64,000 nucleotides of DNA from Dysidea avara (lineage: Eukaryota; Porifera; Demospongiae; Dictyoceratida; Dysideidae): assembly GCF_963678975.1 (NCBI RefSeq), contig NC_089274.1, positions 6,250,001-6,314,000 on the forward strand, in the 5' to 3' direction. Shown piece after piece: positions 36,901 through 44,901 of the stretch. Every line of letters starts with the position of its first letter. The stretch's first letter is position 1. The notes under the pieces were generated by a model. That model saw nothing but the letters and a program-made list of their open reading frames with translations, did no database searches and was not told where the DNA came from. Made by a program: the position numbers and the translations under genes.

Positions 36901-39900
36901 ACCAATGGTTAGGTATAGGTGTACTCAACAACTATTAAGAATGGGCACTCTAGGGTTTGTCCTTATAGTTGTATTATGAAAATAACAGTTGTTTAACCTT
37001 TCGACAGCTAATGCAAAGCATATTGGGTCCCAACACATGGACTTGTCTTACATCTACTGTACATATCAAAAATTTGCTAACACTCATCATAAATCATGCC
37101 AAGCATTGCTTTGTTTGAAGAAAATCTCTACTGCTAGGCTACTCAAAAGAAAGTAGCTTTTCCATTATTGTACGCCATTACTCTACATGCCATACATATG
37201 TATCTCCATCATGCTTCAACAACATCAAACTAAATACCATTAGACTGGCTAGTACGTATATATAAGATTACATGACTAACATGGATTCACCAGAAATAAA
37301 GACAGTGCACCTTCCCAGTTAACGATGTATGCATTCTGTGAATTTATAATACTATTACTATGGGTAGCTGCTTATGTCTATCTTTGAACTGACTATTGTA
37401 TATACTTCACATACAATATTCAGCATAGGTCAAGTGTATTTCATTACAGGATGAGTACACCATTAGGAGATATGTGACTGTGATGGTATCTAGGAACAGG
37501 ATCAGAAGACACTACAAGAGAACTGCTACTATACCAGGTAACTATAGTAGTTATACAGTGGAGCAACATTGAAAGGACAATCACACAATGAAAATCAAGA
37601 CATGTACACTCACAATGGTTCTGCCTGTATTTGTGTGTGTACGTGTGTGTACATGTGTGTATCTGTGTGTTGAGAGCCATGAAATCAAAATGCCTTTTGT
37701 ATAAGGATGTTTTAAGCTAAAGCTGCATTAGATAGGTTTTATTGTAAAGAATTTGGGTTTTATGCAGTTATATCAAATGGTAACACCTCACGTTGAGTAA
37801 TTCATCTCTGTGTATGTATGTACCTGTTATGAACTCTTGCACTATTTACTATTGCCATGGATAACCAACTTGTCCGTTTCATATGTGACTGTCTTAGGTG
37901 ACACTGTCAGCTTCCCTGAGTTTGCAAATGATTTAGTATCAAATTGTTCCCTGAGGAATGCTATCATATCAGACCAGGTATGTGTACACATGACCATAAC
38001 ATGTGGTGTTGTCATGGTGAAGATGTTTTGTAGGTGGTGTATCCTTTTGAGGAAAAGGAAGCTATTCTGGCTACACTGAAGAAGCACATACTTCAGAATA
38101 TTGTAAAGGTAATATTTTGTTCATGATGTTAAGACAAAATAAAATAAGAACGAATTGTTTGTCCCTGTGTTTTTACATTATTTGATAATTTTTCATTGCT
38201 GCATTTGGTGCTTTTATTATAGAAATTGTTTTATGTTATTCAGTTTGGAGGAAACTATTATCGACAAGTTCAAGGCATAAGTCAAGGATCCATTCTTTCA
38301 GCTTTATTCTGCAAGTAAGAGAAACTTGGCATGCCTTCAATCAACATGTACAAAACTGATTGCTCTATTAGAGTATTTTAAACTACTGACAGCAGTTATT
38401 AGGCGCACCTGATTATTAAGCAAATAATGCCTGTTAAGCACACATGATAAACTTGCACTAGACGAAATGGCTGCTGTAACCTTGAGCAACAGATGATTGC
38501 TTAAACAAATTAGAAGTGTCACACTACACTCGCTACCTCATCAGGCACACTTAGCAAATACTACTGCCTGTATTAACAGTTGCACCTGGCTCCACAAGAT
38601 TGTTGTTCAAACTATTTTACTGAATACTAGTACAGTACCACCCAGAGGTAATGTTACACTCGCGAGCAGTTGACACTCATGTAGCCAATTTTTGACCCGT
38701 GGTTTTTTTTTTGGTATGTGTGTGCTAACTCTCACCACGTGTAGTCACGACATGCAAGCTCCCTTGGGTAGCTGCTCCAGTAGCCGCATGCCTTTGCATG
38801 TGATGTATTCCAGTCATGCATCATGTCAAGTAGTGGCCTGGATTTGAGTACTCGCAAAGGATTGCAACGTTACCTCTGGGCGTTACTGTATAAAAATTGC
38901 TTGAGAAACTTGTTGGGCATGAATAATGCTCTCCTAGTATCCTTGTAGTCATTGATAAGCGCATACATTTAACAAATGTAGCAGTAAATTTTACAAATAT
39001 TTCCAATAAAATGATAAGTGCATGTGCCAGTTGATTGACACTGCAACCATTTCTTGATTTACCAACTCTTTTTATCCTGAATTTTTGGGGCTGCACTCTT
39101 TTTATCACAACTTGGCTGTTTTGGTATAGATATCACTCCTTTTTGTGTGTGTAACGCTCCAAAGCAAAGCCAGCCACAAGCTGGGTTTTTTTTTATGTAA
39201 CTAGTATATTATCAATTTACAAATGAAGTAGGGATGTAAGCATTAAAAACTAGAGAGACAAAATTATACTATAACTGGAAAAATCCCTACATAATTATTT
39301 TGTTTAATATCAAGGTAAGGATTTTCCCACAGAACTATGTTGATCATTCATATAACCTTGTTTCACTAGTTTTTATTGCTAGATCCCTACTTCATTTGTA
39401 CATTACATACTTATTTTTTGTTGTAGCTACAGCTATGATATACACATGTGACTGTTGTATTAGAATATTTTGGCTGTTGTAATATGGTGATTTTAGAATA
39501 TCTCAAGTGGATTCAGCTAACTGGACTATACGTGGTATTCAAGGGGCGTGGTCATAGCTTTTTTCATCGTGCTACCAATAAGAGGCTTGTATTTAATTGG
39601 TAAATACAACTAGATCGTTAAAGAGCGTGTTCCTTGATCACCTAAGTGTCGTGTGTTGGCTTCTTGGGCCACATGACACACTACCATATGTGACCGGATC
39701 TGTGAAAATTCGACACGATCGTGCATTTTTCAATTTCCTGTTTATTCAATATTTATAATCTACTTAGCCAAGTGTACCCTCTGGCAAAGTTTCAGCCTCA
39801 TACGCCAATAACTTTAGGAGTTACAGTCCTACAAAGTAGCAACAACAGAAAAATCGATTTGTACAGCAAGTATAGGGAAAATAAGTTACAGGCGCCTAGA

Positions 39901-40486
39901 TATACTGTAAAGGTTAAAGACTGAATTTAACAAAGAATAGCACAGTTTTAACTATAGTAGTTATAGGTACAAATGGGCTGCAAACTTTCATCCAAAAAAT
40001 GTAGTGGCCAGAATATAGAAGAATTTCAAGTGAGGCTCAAGTCTAACAAACATTTGATTAAGCTTTATCTGTCAGTTGTAAAGCACTGATTTAATATGCA
40101 TTTCCCACAAGACCATTCCTCCAGAAATTTTACATATAATACAATGGATACCTTGATATGTGTAAAATCCCTAAATGGTCTCTTTGTAAAATATAAATAG
40201 CACCAAGGTAGCTAGTCAAATATCTAAATAACTGTTACATGTTGTTGTTAGGTTATGCTTTACTGCATTTGTCAAAACTTTGAGGAGAAAACAGTCCACT
40301 CATTTGCCACTATTATACATGATTACTAAAGCATTAAGAAGAACTTCTTATTTATTGGTGTGTGAGCAACTAATTATTGATAACACTGTTAGTAGTAGCT
40401 AAGTTGTCTCCATATAGTCTCCATCAGAAGAGTTGAGATTTACGGAAGTTGTTAAAAACCATAATTTTGATTTTGTTGTTTATTAA
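18728..40486 (+). CDS. TERT: telomerase reverse transcriptase, 25-exon model lacking the motif C-E exons
   Basis: Catalytic subunit of telomerase; in the nucleus it copies the RNA template onto chromosome ends. Exons: 18728-18976, 21654-21704, 21766-21878, 23882-23967, 24018-24458, 24519-24543, 24596-24663, 24859-24995, 25096-25193, 27033-27119, 27176-27284, 27329-27392, 28424-28564, 30656-30752, 30806-30840, 33118-33246, 33298-33366, 35016-35119, 36442-36535, 37450-37537, 37898-37977, 38034-38108, 38244-38314, 40252-40357, 40418-40486. The model totals about 895 codons; family members are near 1100. Order and content follow animal TERT from N-terminus to C-terminus, with motifs T, 1, 2, A and B' clear. 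Motifs C, D and E are missing. Phase is consistent except at exons 9/10 and 11/12, where a boundary is wrong or an exon is missed. In-frame TAA sits directly before the chosen ATG. Confidence 0.9.
19088..19196 (+). CDS. possible cryptic or alternative exon in TERT intron 1
   Basis: An open stretch of 36 codons (FVHPDIDSPKSAVKNWLDD...) lies between acceptor TTTTAAAG and donor ACT|GTAAGG. It would start in phase after exon 1 but ends with one extra base, giving TAA when joined to exon 2. The family does not need residues here, since exon 1 to exon 2 joins smoothly. It may be an alternative exon or chance. Confidence 0.25.
19220..19533. mobile_element. hAT-like MITE with 8-bp TSD (CAAACTAA)
   Basis: TIR TAGAGGTGTACCGATA at left and TATCGGTACACCTCTA at right. 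The flanks 19212-19219 and 19534-19541 are both CAAACTAA. The 8-bp TSD and TAGRG-type ends fit the hAT superfamily. It is 314 bp without a transposase and sits in TERT intron 1. Confidence 0.9.
19732..20681. mobile_element. hAT-like non-autonomous element with 8-bp TSD (CATACTGT)
   Basis: TIR CAGGGCCGGCCTTAG at left; right end TTAAGGCCGGCTCTG. Subterminal GGCCCTAGGCA blocks recur on both sides. The flanks 19724-19731 and 20682-20689 are identical CATACTGT. It is 950 bp with no transposase ORF and sits in TERT intron 1. Confidence 0.9.
20690..21430. repeat. two related TAGTCTC-GGCCAGACCGC repeats, opposite strands
   Basis: At 20688-20735 plus: TAGTCTCATGTGGCCAGACC then GCTTTTTTCTCTGTTA. At 21368-21428 the complement carries a related string with CCGCTTTTTTCTCATTGTC and GTTCGAATCCCAC, resembling a pol III B box. 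They may be ends of one element or two SINE-like pieces. Confidence 0.4.
21654..23967 (+). CDS. TERT: TERT exons 2-4 (TEN domain, GQ region)
   Basis: Exon 2 (21654-21704) encodes NICKNSSVNALSLGYQQ and exon 3 (21766-21878) LRHNKGLLVAG...YYPNTVATYVNGQLWQKLLS. Exon 4 (23882-23967) gives RIGDDMMIFLLQ and the segment ending QVTG. These match the animal TERT run NVLAFGF...SYLPNTVTDALRG...LLLRRVGDDVLVHLLA and the following YQVCGPP. Phases 0/2/1 join without a break. Intron 3 (21879-23881) contains two hAT-like MITEs. Confidence 0.9.
22081..22402. mobile_element. hAT-like MITE with 8-bp TSD (CTTTAAAG)
   Basis: Ends TAGTGCTCAGTTGTTTG and CGTTTCAGCACTA are an imperfect TIR. The flanks 22073-22080 and 22403-22410 are both CTTTAAAG. 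It is 322 bp and sits in TERT intron 3. The 73-codon ORF inside is not regarded as a gene. Confidence 0.85.
22691..23133. mobile_element. hAT-like MITE with imperfect 8-bp TSD
   Basis: Ends TAGAGCTGAGCGATAC and GCATCGCTCAGCCCTA. Flanks ATAGCCAC (22683-22690) and GTAGCCAC (23134-23141) differ at one base. Subterminal repeats of ATCGCGAT type are typical of this MITE style. It sits in TERT intron 3. Confidence 0.8.
23265..23360. repeat. fragment of the GACCCGG element family
   Basis: A GATCTGATCCGGGTTGACCC-type stretch followed by GGGTCATCCAGGTCAGCA matches the subterminal GACCCGGAT repeats of the element at 28713-29236. It is a decayed or partial copy. Confidence 0.45.
24018..24458 (+). CDS. 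TERT: TERT exon 5 (flexible linker)
   Basis: Starts with GPPIGNLFTT, matching the CGPPLYQL point that ends the TEN domain in animals, then about 130 residues rich in Lys, Ser, Asp and Glu with two Lys/Arg clusters (GMKRSNDY and KKRLKL). This corresponds to the poorly conserved linker before the RNA-binding domain. The basic clusters could serve nuclear import (inference). Confidence 0.85.
24519..25193 (+). CDS. TERT: TERT exons 6-9 (start of RNA-binding domain)
   Basis: Microexon 24519-24543 is required to keep phase; its limits are tentative. Exon 7 (24596-24663) encodes DIFIHRSGLFYTQCQRECFP, and exon 8 (24859-24995) GHVLNIVRSSKRGGKNLIVD and onward; these match the CP-type stretch LYSS...[22 protein letters not shown]. 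Exon 9 (25096-25193) encodes MVRLPHRLIKLIPTFQSLIA-NHE, matching MRPLFLELLGNHAQC. Introns of 52 and 60 bp occur here. Exon 9 ends with two spare bases and does not fit exon 10. Confidence 0.8.
25194..27032. other. TERT intron 9 region; possible missed exon
   Basis: Family alignment expects a short HCP-type segment between exons 9 and 10, and the phase break points to a missed exon, but none could be placed. The intron holds a TAGGGTTGGGCAATAT MITE end near 25446 and a small TIR element at 26700-26843 (TTGTCCACCA...TGGTGGACAA). The 66-codon ORF at 25591 has no splice support. Confidence 0.4.
26700..26843. mobile_element. small TIR element, 144 bp
   Basis: Ends TTGTCCACCAATGCTCACCA and TGGTACCAGAATATTGGTGGACAA (tail TTGGTGGACAA) are inverted repeats of about 30 bp with mismatches. 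It lies within TERT intron 9. No clear TSD. Confidence 0.65.
27033..27392 (+). CDS. TERT: TERT exons 10-12 (RNA-binding domain, QFP region)
   Basis: Exon 10 (27033-27119) ends NTFDILVGCYTGHSQ. Exon 11 (27176-27284) encodes IGDFVISVVDQVIP then DVLWGSKSNRNTFYHR. Exon 12 (27329-27392) encodes RFIKLGRYERFSLKQILHKM. These match the animal run [48 protein letters not shown]. The junction of exon 11 (one spare base) with exon 12 (needs two) would give TAA, so a boundary is wrong, a small exon is missed or this allele carries an indel. Confidence 0.85.
28424..28564 (+). CDS. TERT: TERT exon 13 (end of RNA-binding domain)
   Basis: 47 codons in phase 0 at both ends. CGWLK matches the family CAWLR after the previous exon, and FSEWLLWLMDELVVKLLK matches FLHWLMSVYVVELLR, the helix before motif T. 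Acceptor CTGTACAG, donor AAAG|GTAACA. Confidence 0.95.
28713..29236. mobile_element. hAT-like element with 8-bp TSD (ACACATAT)
   Basis: Ends CAGTGTTGAAACC and GGTTTCAACGCTG. Flanks 28705-28712 and 29237-29244 are both ACACATAT. Both subterminal zones carry repeated GACCCGGAT units. It is 524 bp and sits in TERT intron 13. Confidence 0.9.
29815..30590. repeat. nested inverted repeat, about 0.78 kb
   Basis: The outer arm around 29840-29975 (CCAGTCCACTAGTCCAGG, GGGAATGGGAATG, AGGTTGG) returns inverted at 30425-30570. An inner arm (AAGAATGTTTTGTTAAGTAT and following) returns inverted near 30300-30345. Probably a TIR element carrying a second fold-back, in TERT intron 13. Confidence 0.7.
30656..30840 (+). 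CDS. TERT: TERT exons 14-15 (motif T)
   Basis: Exon 14 (30656-30752) begins GYFYITESS and carries VFYYRKPVWKRIQQLS, matching the telomerase-specific T motif FFYRKSVWSKLQSIG. Exon 15 (30806-30840) adds DITKTMLTRISQ, matching the following HLKRVQLREL helix. Phases 0/1/0 join cleanly. The T motif is what separates TERT from other reverse transcriptases. Confidence 0.97.
31597..32994. repeat. 1.4 kb near-perfect palindrome in TERT intron 15
   Basis: Left arm from CGTTCACTTTTTGATAAAAG (31597) to about 32262; right arm from about 32318 to CTTTTATCAAAAAGTGAACG (ending about 32994). Arms are about 670 bp with only scattered differences (for example CCTATACTGGGC against the inverse of CCAGTATAAGG) and a loop of about 55 bp. 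Antisense ORFs inside it mirror each other and are not called as genes. Confidence 0.9.
33118..33366 (+). CDS. TERT: TERT exons 16-17 (RT motifs 1 and 2)
   Basis: Exon 16 (33118-33246) encodes VAKLWLLPRVGGVRLIANMG, aligning with SRLRFIPKPDGLRPIVNMD (fingers motifs 1 and 2, with the conserved Arg). Exon 17 (33298-33366) encodes VTTTGKQEHSKLQNVFHVLT-YEK, aligning with the run ending ALFSVLNYE. Both exons are in phase 0. Confidence 0.97.
33367..35015. other. TERT intron 17
   Basis: No exon seen. It includes a GGTTCTACTGTAC-type element end (about 33600-33760) and a CTCTAATAGAACAGTCA motif (about 34893). The 100-codon minus ORF at 34405-34707 shows no recognisable domain. Confidence 0.45.
35016..36535 (+). 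CDS. TERT: TERT exons 18-19 (motif A)
   Basis: Exon 18 (35016-35119) encodes LGHSAFGPNDIYNTLLPFVQ, matching LGASVLGLDDIHRAWRTFV. Exon 19 (36442-36535) encodes SLFFISVDISCCYDSI and a following amphipathic helix, matching YFVKVDVTGAYDTIPQ. The first catalytic Asp (VD) and the motif A YD are present. Phases 2+1 join correctly. Intron 18 contains a TTAA-flanked TIR element. Confidence 0.97.
35287..36275. mobile_element. TTAA-flanked TIR element, about 0.99 kb (piggyBac-like ends)
   Basis: Left AGGTCCACTGAAATGG, right CCATTTCAGTAGACCT, each directly flanked by TTAA (35283-35286, 36276-36279). TTAA targets are typical of piggyBac-like elements (family knowledge). No transposase ORF. It sits in TERT intron 18. 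Confidence 0.75.
37450..38314 (+). CDS. TERT: TERT exons 20-23 (insertion in fingers domain and motif B')
   Basis: Exon 20 (37450-37537) DEYTIRRYVTVMVSRN..., exon 21 (37898-37977) GDTVSFPEF...LRNAIISDQ, exon 22 (38034-38108) VVYPFEEKEAILATLKKHIL, exon 23 (38244-38314) GGNYYRQVQGISQGSILSAL-FC. They match YCVRRYAVVQ, SPLRDAVVIEQ, the pre-B' helix and [20 protein letters not shown]. Phases 0/1/2/0/0 fit. Exon 23 ends with two spare bases (AA) at donor GTAAGA. Confidence 0.97.
38634..38893. mobile_element. small TIR element in the anomalous TERT intron
   Basis: Left end TACAGTACCACCCAGAGGTA, right end TACCTCTGGGCGTTACTGTA, inverted with a few mismatches; length about 260 bp. The interior is non-coding. 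Confidence 0.7.
39215..39402. mobile_element. short TIR element in the anomalous TERT intron
   Basis: ACAAATGAAGTAGGGATGTA with TAAAAACTAG at left is matched inverted by CTAGTTTTTATTGCTAGATC then CCTACTTCATTTGT at right. About 190 bp. Confidence 0.65.
40252..40486 (+). CDS. TERT: TERT exons 24-25 (extreme C-terminus)
   Basis: Exon 24 (40252-40357) encodes LCFTAFVKTLRRKQSTHLPL then LYMITKALRRTSYLL, matching [31 protein letters not shown] near the end of the human protein. Exon 25 (40418-40486) encodes SPSEELRFTEVVKNHNFDFV and stops at TAA 40484-40486, matching the short tail after PSDFKTIL. A 60-bp intron separates them. Exon 24 enters with one base of a split codon, which happens to fit exon 23 in phase. 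Confidence 0.9.
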
Positions 40487-43400
40487 TTCTTCTGTATGTC
40501 TGTACAGTACAAGTAAAGAAATGGTTTGGAGCAGTAGTATGTGACACTTGTTCATCTAGTTGATTAGATAGTATCAGATAGGGTGAATATGCATCATTAA
40601 TAATACATTTTCAGTCATGGTGACTACTTATAAATAGTCTATAGGCCTAACACTGTGTACATATCTGAACTAGTGTAATGTAGGCTCATGTGCTTCAGTA
40701 AACTACTCTTGTCTACAAATTACACCATACGCAATCTTAATTGTTGACTATGCTATTCCTCTATCAACCACAAGATGGCATTGGGCAACAGCTATTGGTA
40801 AACACTGATAATTGTCTGTGTACATGGTCCAAAATGTGAGAGTTACCTCAATGGTTGACACATGGTGGGTAGAAATATGCATCCACGCATTACCCAAATG
40901 ATTATATTTTACTGATCATTCGTCATTTAGTCAGCTAGTCGAAACTTAGCAACTACATTGAGCCTAGCCTAACCTGTAAACCCAAACTCACTATTAAATG
41001 CTCCATGTCGCTTAATATAACAAGTTTAAACTAGTTGGGCATTAAAGCTGTGAGCAAGCTGTGTTCTGATGATATTTCCTGGGCGATATGCAAGTTAAAC
41101 CCCAAGTGCATGGTTCCTTTCATGGTATCCTAGTAATATCATGATATTGTCCTGTGTACTGCAAGGTATACTTAAATAACTTACTTGGGTGTCCTGAATT
41201 AGATGGCTACCACTAACCACAATTGCTTCTTCTGTGTACTTGCTATATAGCATATGAAATGTTTTGCAAGTGCTATATGTTACCACCATCGATAATTATG
41301 TACATAGATAACTATTTAAAAAATGAGGCAAACATGGGTTTGCTCTATTCACCTATTAGGTGAGCACTGTACACCTGAATGGTGTATACAATGGCCACTA
41401 GGGATTCACCTGGTATATGCCCGCACTCTCAGGCTGGCTTGGGCATACATATTATTAATAAACGGCAGACAGTAAATTTGTATATATACTGAGCTTCACA
41501 ACCATAACATGCCACATTGTTAATACATGCAGCCTGATGATACATATATCGTGCAGCAGTGTGGGGGGCCTATGCAAGCAGGAAGCAGTATGTAAGGTGT
41601 CTGATTCAAATCTGAAATGCAAGTTTTATGGAACTCTTTTAAACAGGGATGCTACTGTAATGGAAGGCATGCATTTCGACTCTATATACAGTTTGGATTT
41701 AATATATTACTGTAGGACTGGATAATGTAAGAGTGATTAATGTCGAGTCACTTTCACTAAAGATAACAGGCCCCCTGGATAACACTAACAATTATACACA
41801 CATTACATAGTACTGGTGATACAGAGAAATACAAAGTAAGAGTGGAGATAAAGAATCCACTGTGTATGCCTCAGGATCACAGTCCAGGGGCTAAAAAAGG
41901 GGGCTAGTTGTGGCCAAAAAGCTAGTTGTAAGTGACTTTTGGCTAGTTGTAAATAGTGATTGGGCTAGTTGTAAAAGTCAGGCTAAAATAGCAAGCTGCA
42001 CCACAGAAAAGTATAACCTCAAAGTTACGTATAATATTATGTGCACACGTGTGCAGCTTAAATCTCTTACAGGGATTTGGCTAAAAGTACCTGGAGATCC
42101 TATCTTGAGATGGCTATTTTTCAAAAAAAAAATTCTCCACTTCACTATTTGATTAGAGATTGCCTCTACAATTCAGCCTATAGTCATAGTTACTTTTATT
42201 ACAGTCCATGACTAAAACTGCCCTAAAATCTAGCTACTAATTGTACAATAGTTTATTCTAAAAAACTACTTTCAAACCCTGTAACTATGCTGCCTCTATA
42301 TATGTAGCTCTTTAAATCCTTTCAATTCACCATTTCCTTAGATTTCAGTCATTTCTCTCAAATTGCTTCCAGATTCAATCTCATCACAGCTACATTTCAA
42401 AACTTTCCTGGGGCAGTATATATGCCCCAGCCCCCCTAGTCCCCCTTTGGCCTCCCCCATCCACTGACACTTCACTACACAAGTTAGAATTCTCTTCACT
42501 ACTTTAGCTATTTAGACAATCACAATGATAATTAGAGTACAATATGTATATACATCAAACATAAATGCAAATTTTGTTTACATGTGTAACAAATCCCTCC
42601 CCCCCTTACTCTCAGGTTTGGCTAGTTGTAAAAAATAGTTTTTTAGCCACTGGATCACACTTGCAATGTTCATCCATATAGAAAAATGCTGAAGCAGGTC
42701 CTTTTTACAAAGTTTGGAGAGAAGTGGTACTTGTACTGTCAGAAATATTATATTGCATACATAGGTCTTCAAAGAAAAAAGGGGTTCAGACTTTAAAGCA
42801 TTCTACCACTAAAGGGAATAAATCATCTCTGTCCACAGCTAGTGCTGCCAAATGTTTCTCATCCTTAGCCACCTTGCTGCATAAGTGATAGTTATTCTTA
42901 CTTTATTTTTCAAAATGCATAATATGATTGTGGACTACTTATATGCAATACAGTCAGATCATATGAGATCCAATGAGTGTGAAATTACCCTGCATCTGCA
43001 TATTCACAGCTTCTAATTATAAAGTCAAACTCACCCACGTCATTATGTAGAAAATAGATATAGCCTAGCAGTCAGAAGTCTTATTATATACTACTCACCT
43101 GTCTTTCTATGCATGTATACCCCACATTATAATTATGTGTCATAATGCAGTGTGTAAATTCAGTTGAGAGCAATAAGAATATATGAAGCATGCAACTGCA
43201 GAGCATAGGCATGTAATCTGGTTATGTGTACATACTATATATACAATATTTCTATAGACATCATGCATGTATGCACAAATATTAACATGATGTGTTTATT
43301 CAATAATGCTATATACCTAATTGTAATTGCTGGTATACTGAATTTAGGCATATATAGTGTATTGCGTTTTTCCTTCAATAATAATAATATTTAACTCTAA

Positions 43401-44901
43401 AACGCATTGTGTAACCACACAATGTTCAACAATTAACTATTTTCACAAAACAAATGATCAGCACTATTACTATTTACAAATATAAATAATAATGAAAATC
43501 TTATTAAAAATAGAAAAACCGTAATGCAAATAAATAGGTATCCATTGCAGTATTTACAGTGCACATCAATTTCATTGCTATAATTACTTTTAACTAGCTA
43601 TAGTAGCTCTTCTACTTGGTCTGGATATGGATTGTTCAAGAATTATCAAGATTAATTTTGTCAATGTCAAGATTCTGATCACCTGCTAAAGAAATCCAGC
43701 TGATTACCAACTGCATGCAGATTAGTAACTATAAGCCATGTCAACCAGCTGCTTTTATAGTGACACTTTGTATTTCTGTTTCTTTCATCCTTGTGCTATA
43801 ACTGCAATCATCATCATTTATTTTAATCATATTATGCCTGCATGCAAAGAAGATATCAAGTCTCAGCTGTATGATTCCTTTGGGGCATGCCTTAGATTGA
43901 ATGTTGCTAGGGATCAAGTCACCTCTGGGTCTGGATTTCTTCTGCACTCTTCAGAGTTTTAGTTGCAAGATTCTGACTACCTATATTAGCAAAACTATGC
44001 ATCTAGTGAGATAGTATATTTACAGATGAGTATGTGGTTATGTTGTAACTTCATATACAATGTACGTAGCTGCAATTGCCAGTAATATTGTCATAAGTTC
44101 CTGTCATGTAGTCACTTGAATGTGTCTGCAATCACCAGTTTGATTTACAGCAATTTCTGATGGGACTGCAACTGCAAACCAGTTACCTAGTTGGCACTGC
44201 AATAGCATTGTAACAAATTGTATAAGCTGATTATCATGACTTCACTACAGTGGTATATAATCAATGCCACAGGGACAGATCCAGGGTAGTGAAACATTAT
44301 CACTGCTGGATTAAAGTGAGCTAATGGGATGTATATGGTTCATTAGATTGGTACCAATGTTGATTTTAAATATTTTGTTCTGCAGTATTTGAGCTGTTGA
44401 CGGCTCAAGAGAGTATCTCAACTGTTCATGGATTCCTTTTGTAGTTACGTTAAAGCAGAAAGGGCTGTGGAAAGGATGCCTCTGTGTCCTTTAAATTTGC
44501 TTCATACTTTTTGTTAGGTTTATTGCATCATGCCATGCATAATACATGGCACTTAAAGAGTTTCTAACTCAGCATTGGTTGCCAATTTCCCTTCAGATGC
44601 CATATGCTGGACTTGCCATTTTACCATCACAATTAGAATTACCTCCAAAATAGATTTGACTCATCTGTTTGTTCCTATTTATTACATCACTTGCTTATAT
44701 TTCAGTTGTGCAAGGAGTTATGTCCACAGCATTTATGAAGATTTTCATACATATCTTCTTCATTCATGGTACCATTTTACTTGGCATTTTCAGGAACCAA
44801 GCAGCCAAGCAAACAGTATATAAGATGTTGACAAAACCCTGCTCATTTTCAAATGCATCTTACTACATGGCCCTATTCACTCCGTGATATGGTGTTTTAG
44901 G
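40487..44901. other. intergenic, repeats only
   Basis: No gene recognised between the TERT stop and the kinase B stop. Contains a partial hairpin-repeat relative near 41335-41455 (CACCTATTAGGTGAGC and GGGATTCACCTGGTATATGC), the hAT-like element at 41884-42653 and otherwise AT-rich sequence. Short ORFs at 43738 and 44575 lack support. Confidence 0.5.
41884..42653. mobile_element. hAT-like element, 0.77 kb, imperfect 8-bp TSD
   Basis: Ends CCAGGGGCTAAAAAA and TTTTTTAGCCACTGG. Flanks ATCACAGT (41876-41883) and ATCACACT (42654-42661) differ at one base. GGCTAGTTGTAA repeats occur near both ends. A truncated relative lies at about 4325-4470. Confidence 0.75.

Larger units (their letters stand above)
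38315..40251. other. 1.94 kb intron where TERT motifs C, D and E are expected
   Basis: Read on plus in all frames by eye: no (L/V/F)DD(F/Y) motif with flanking open frame and no thumb-like exon. Contents are repeats: a CTCTATTAGAGTATTTT motif (about 38360), a TIR element at 38634-38893, a TIR element at about 39215-39402 and pieces of the TGTGACCGG family (about 39690-40020). The single GATGAT (38492) has a stop two codons upstream and no acceptor. Confidence 0.7.

Noticed and set aside
38489-38560. GATGATTGC read as TDDCL, a possible TERT motif C
   Set aside because: A TGA lies two codons upstream in that frame, there is no acceptor between the stop and the motif, the following residues do not resemble motif C or D, and the sequence is part of a repeat-rich stretch.
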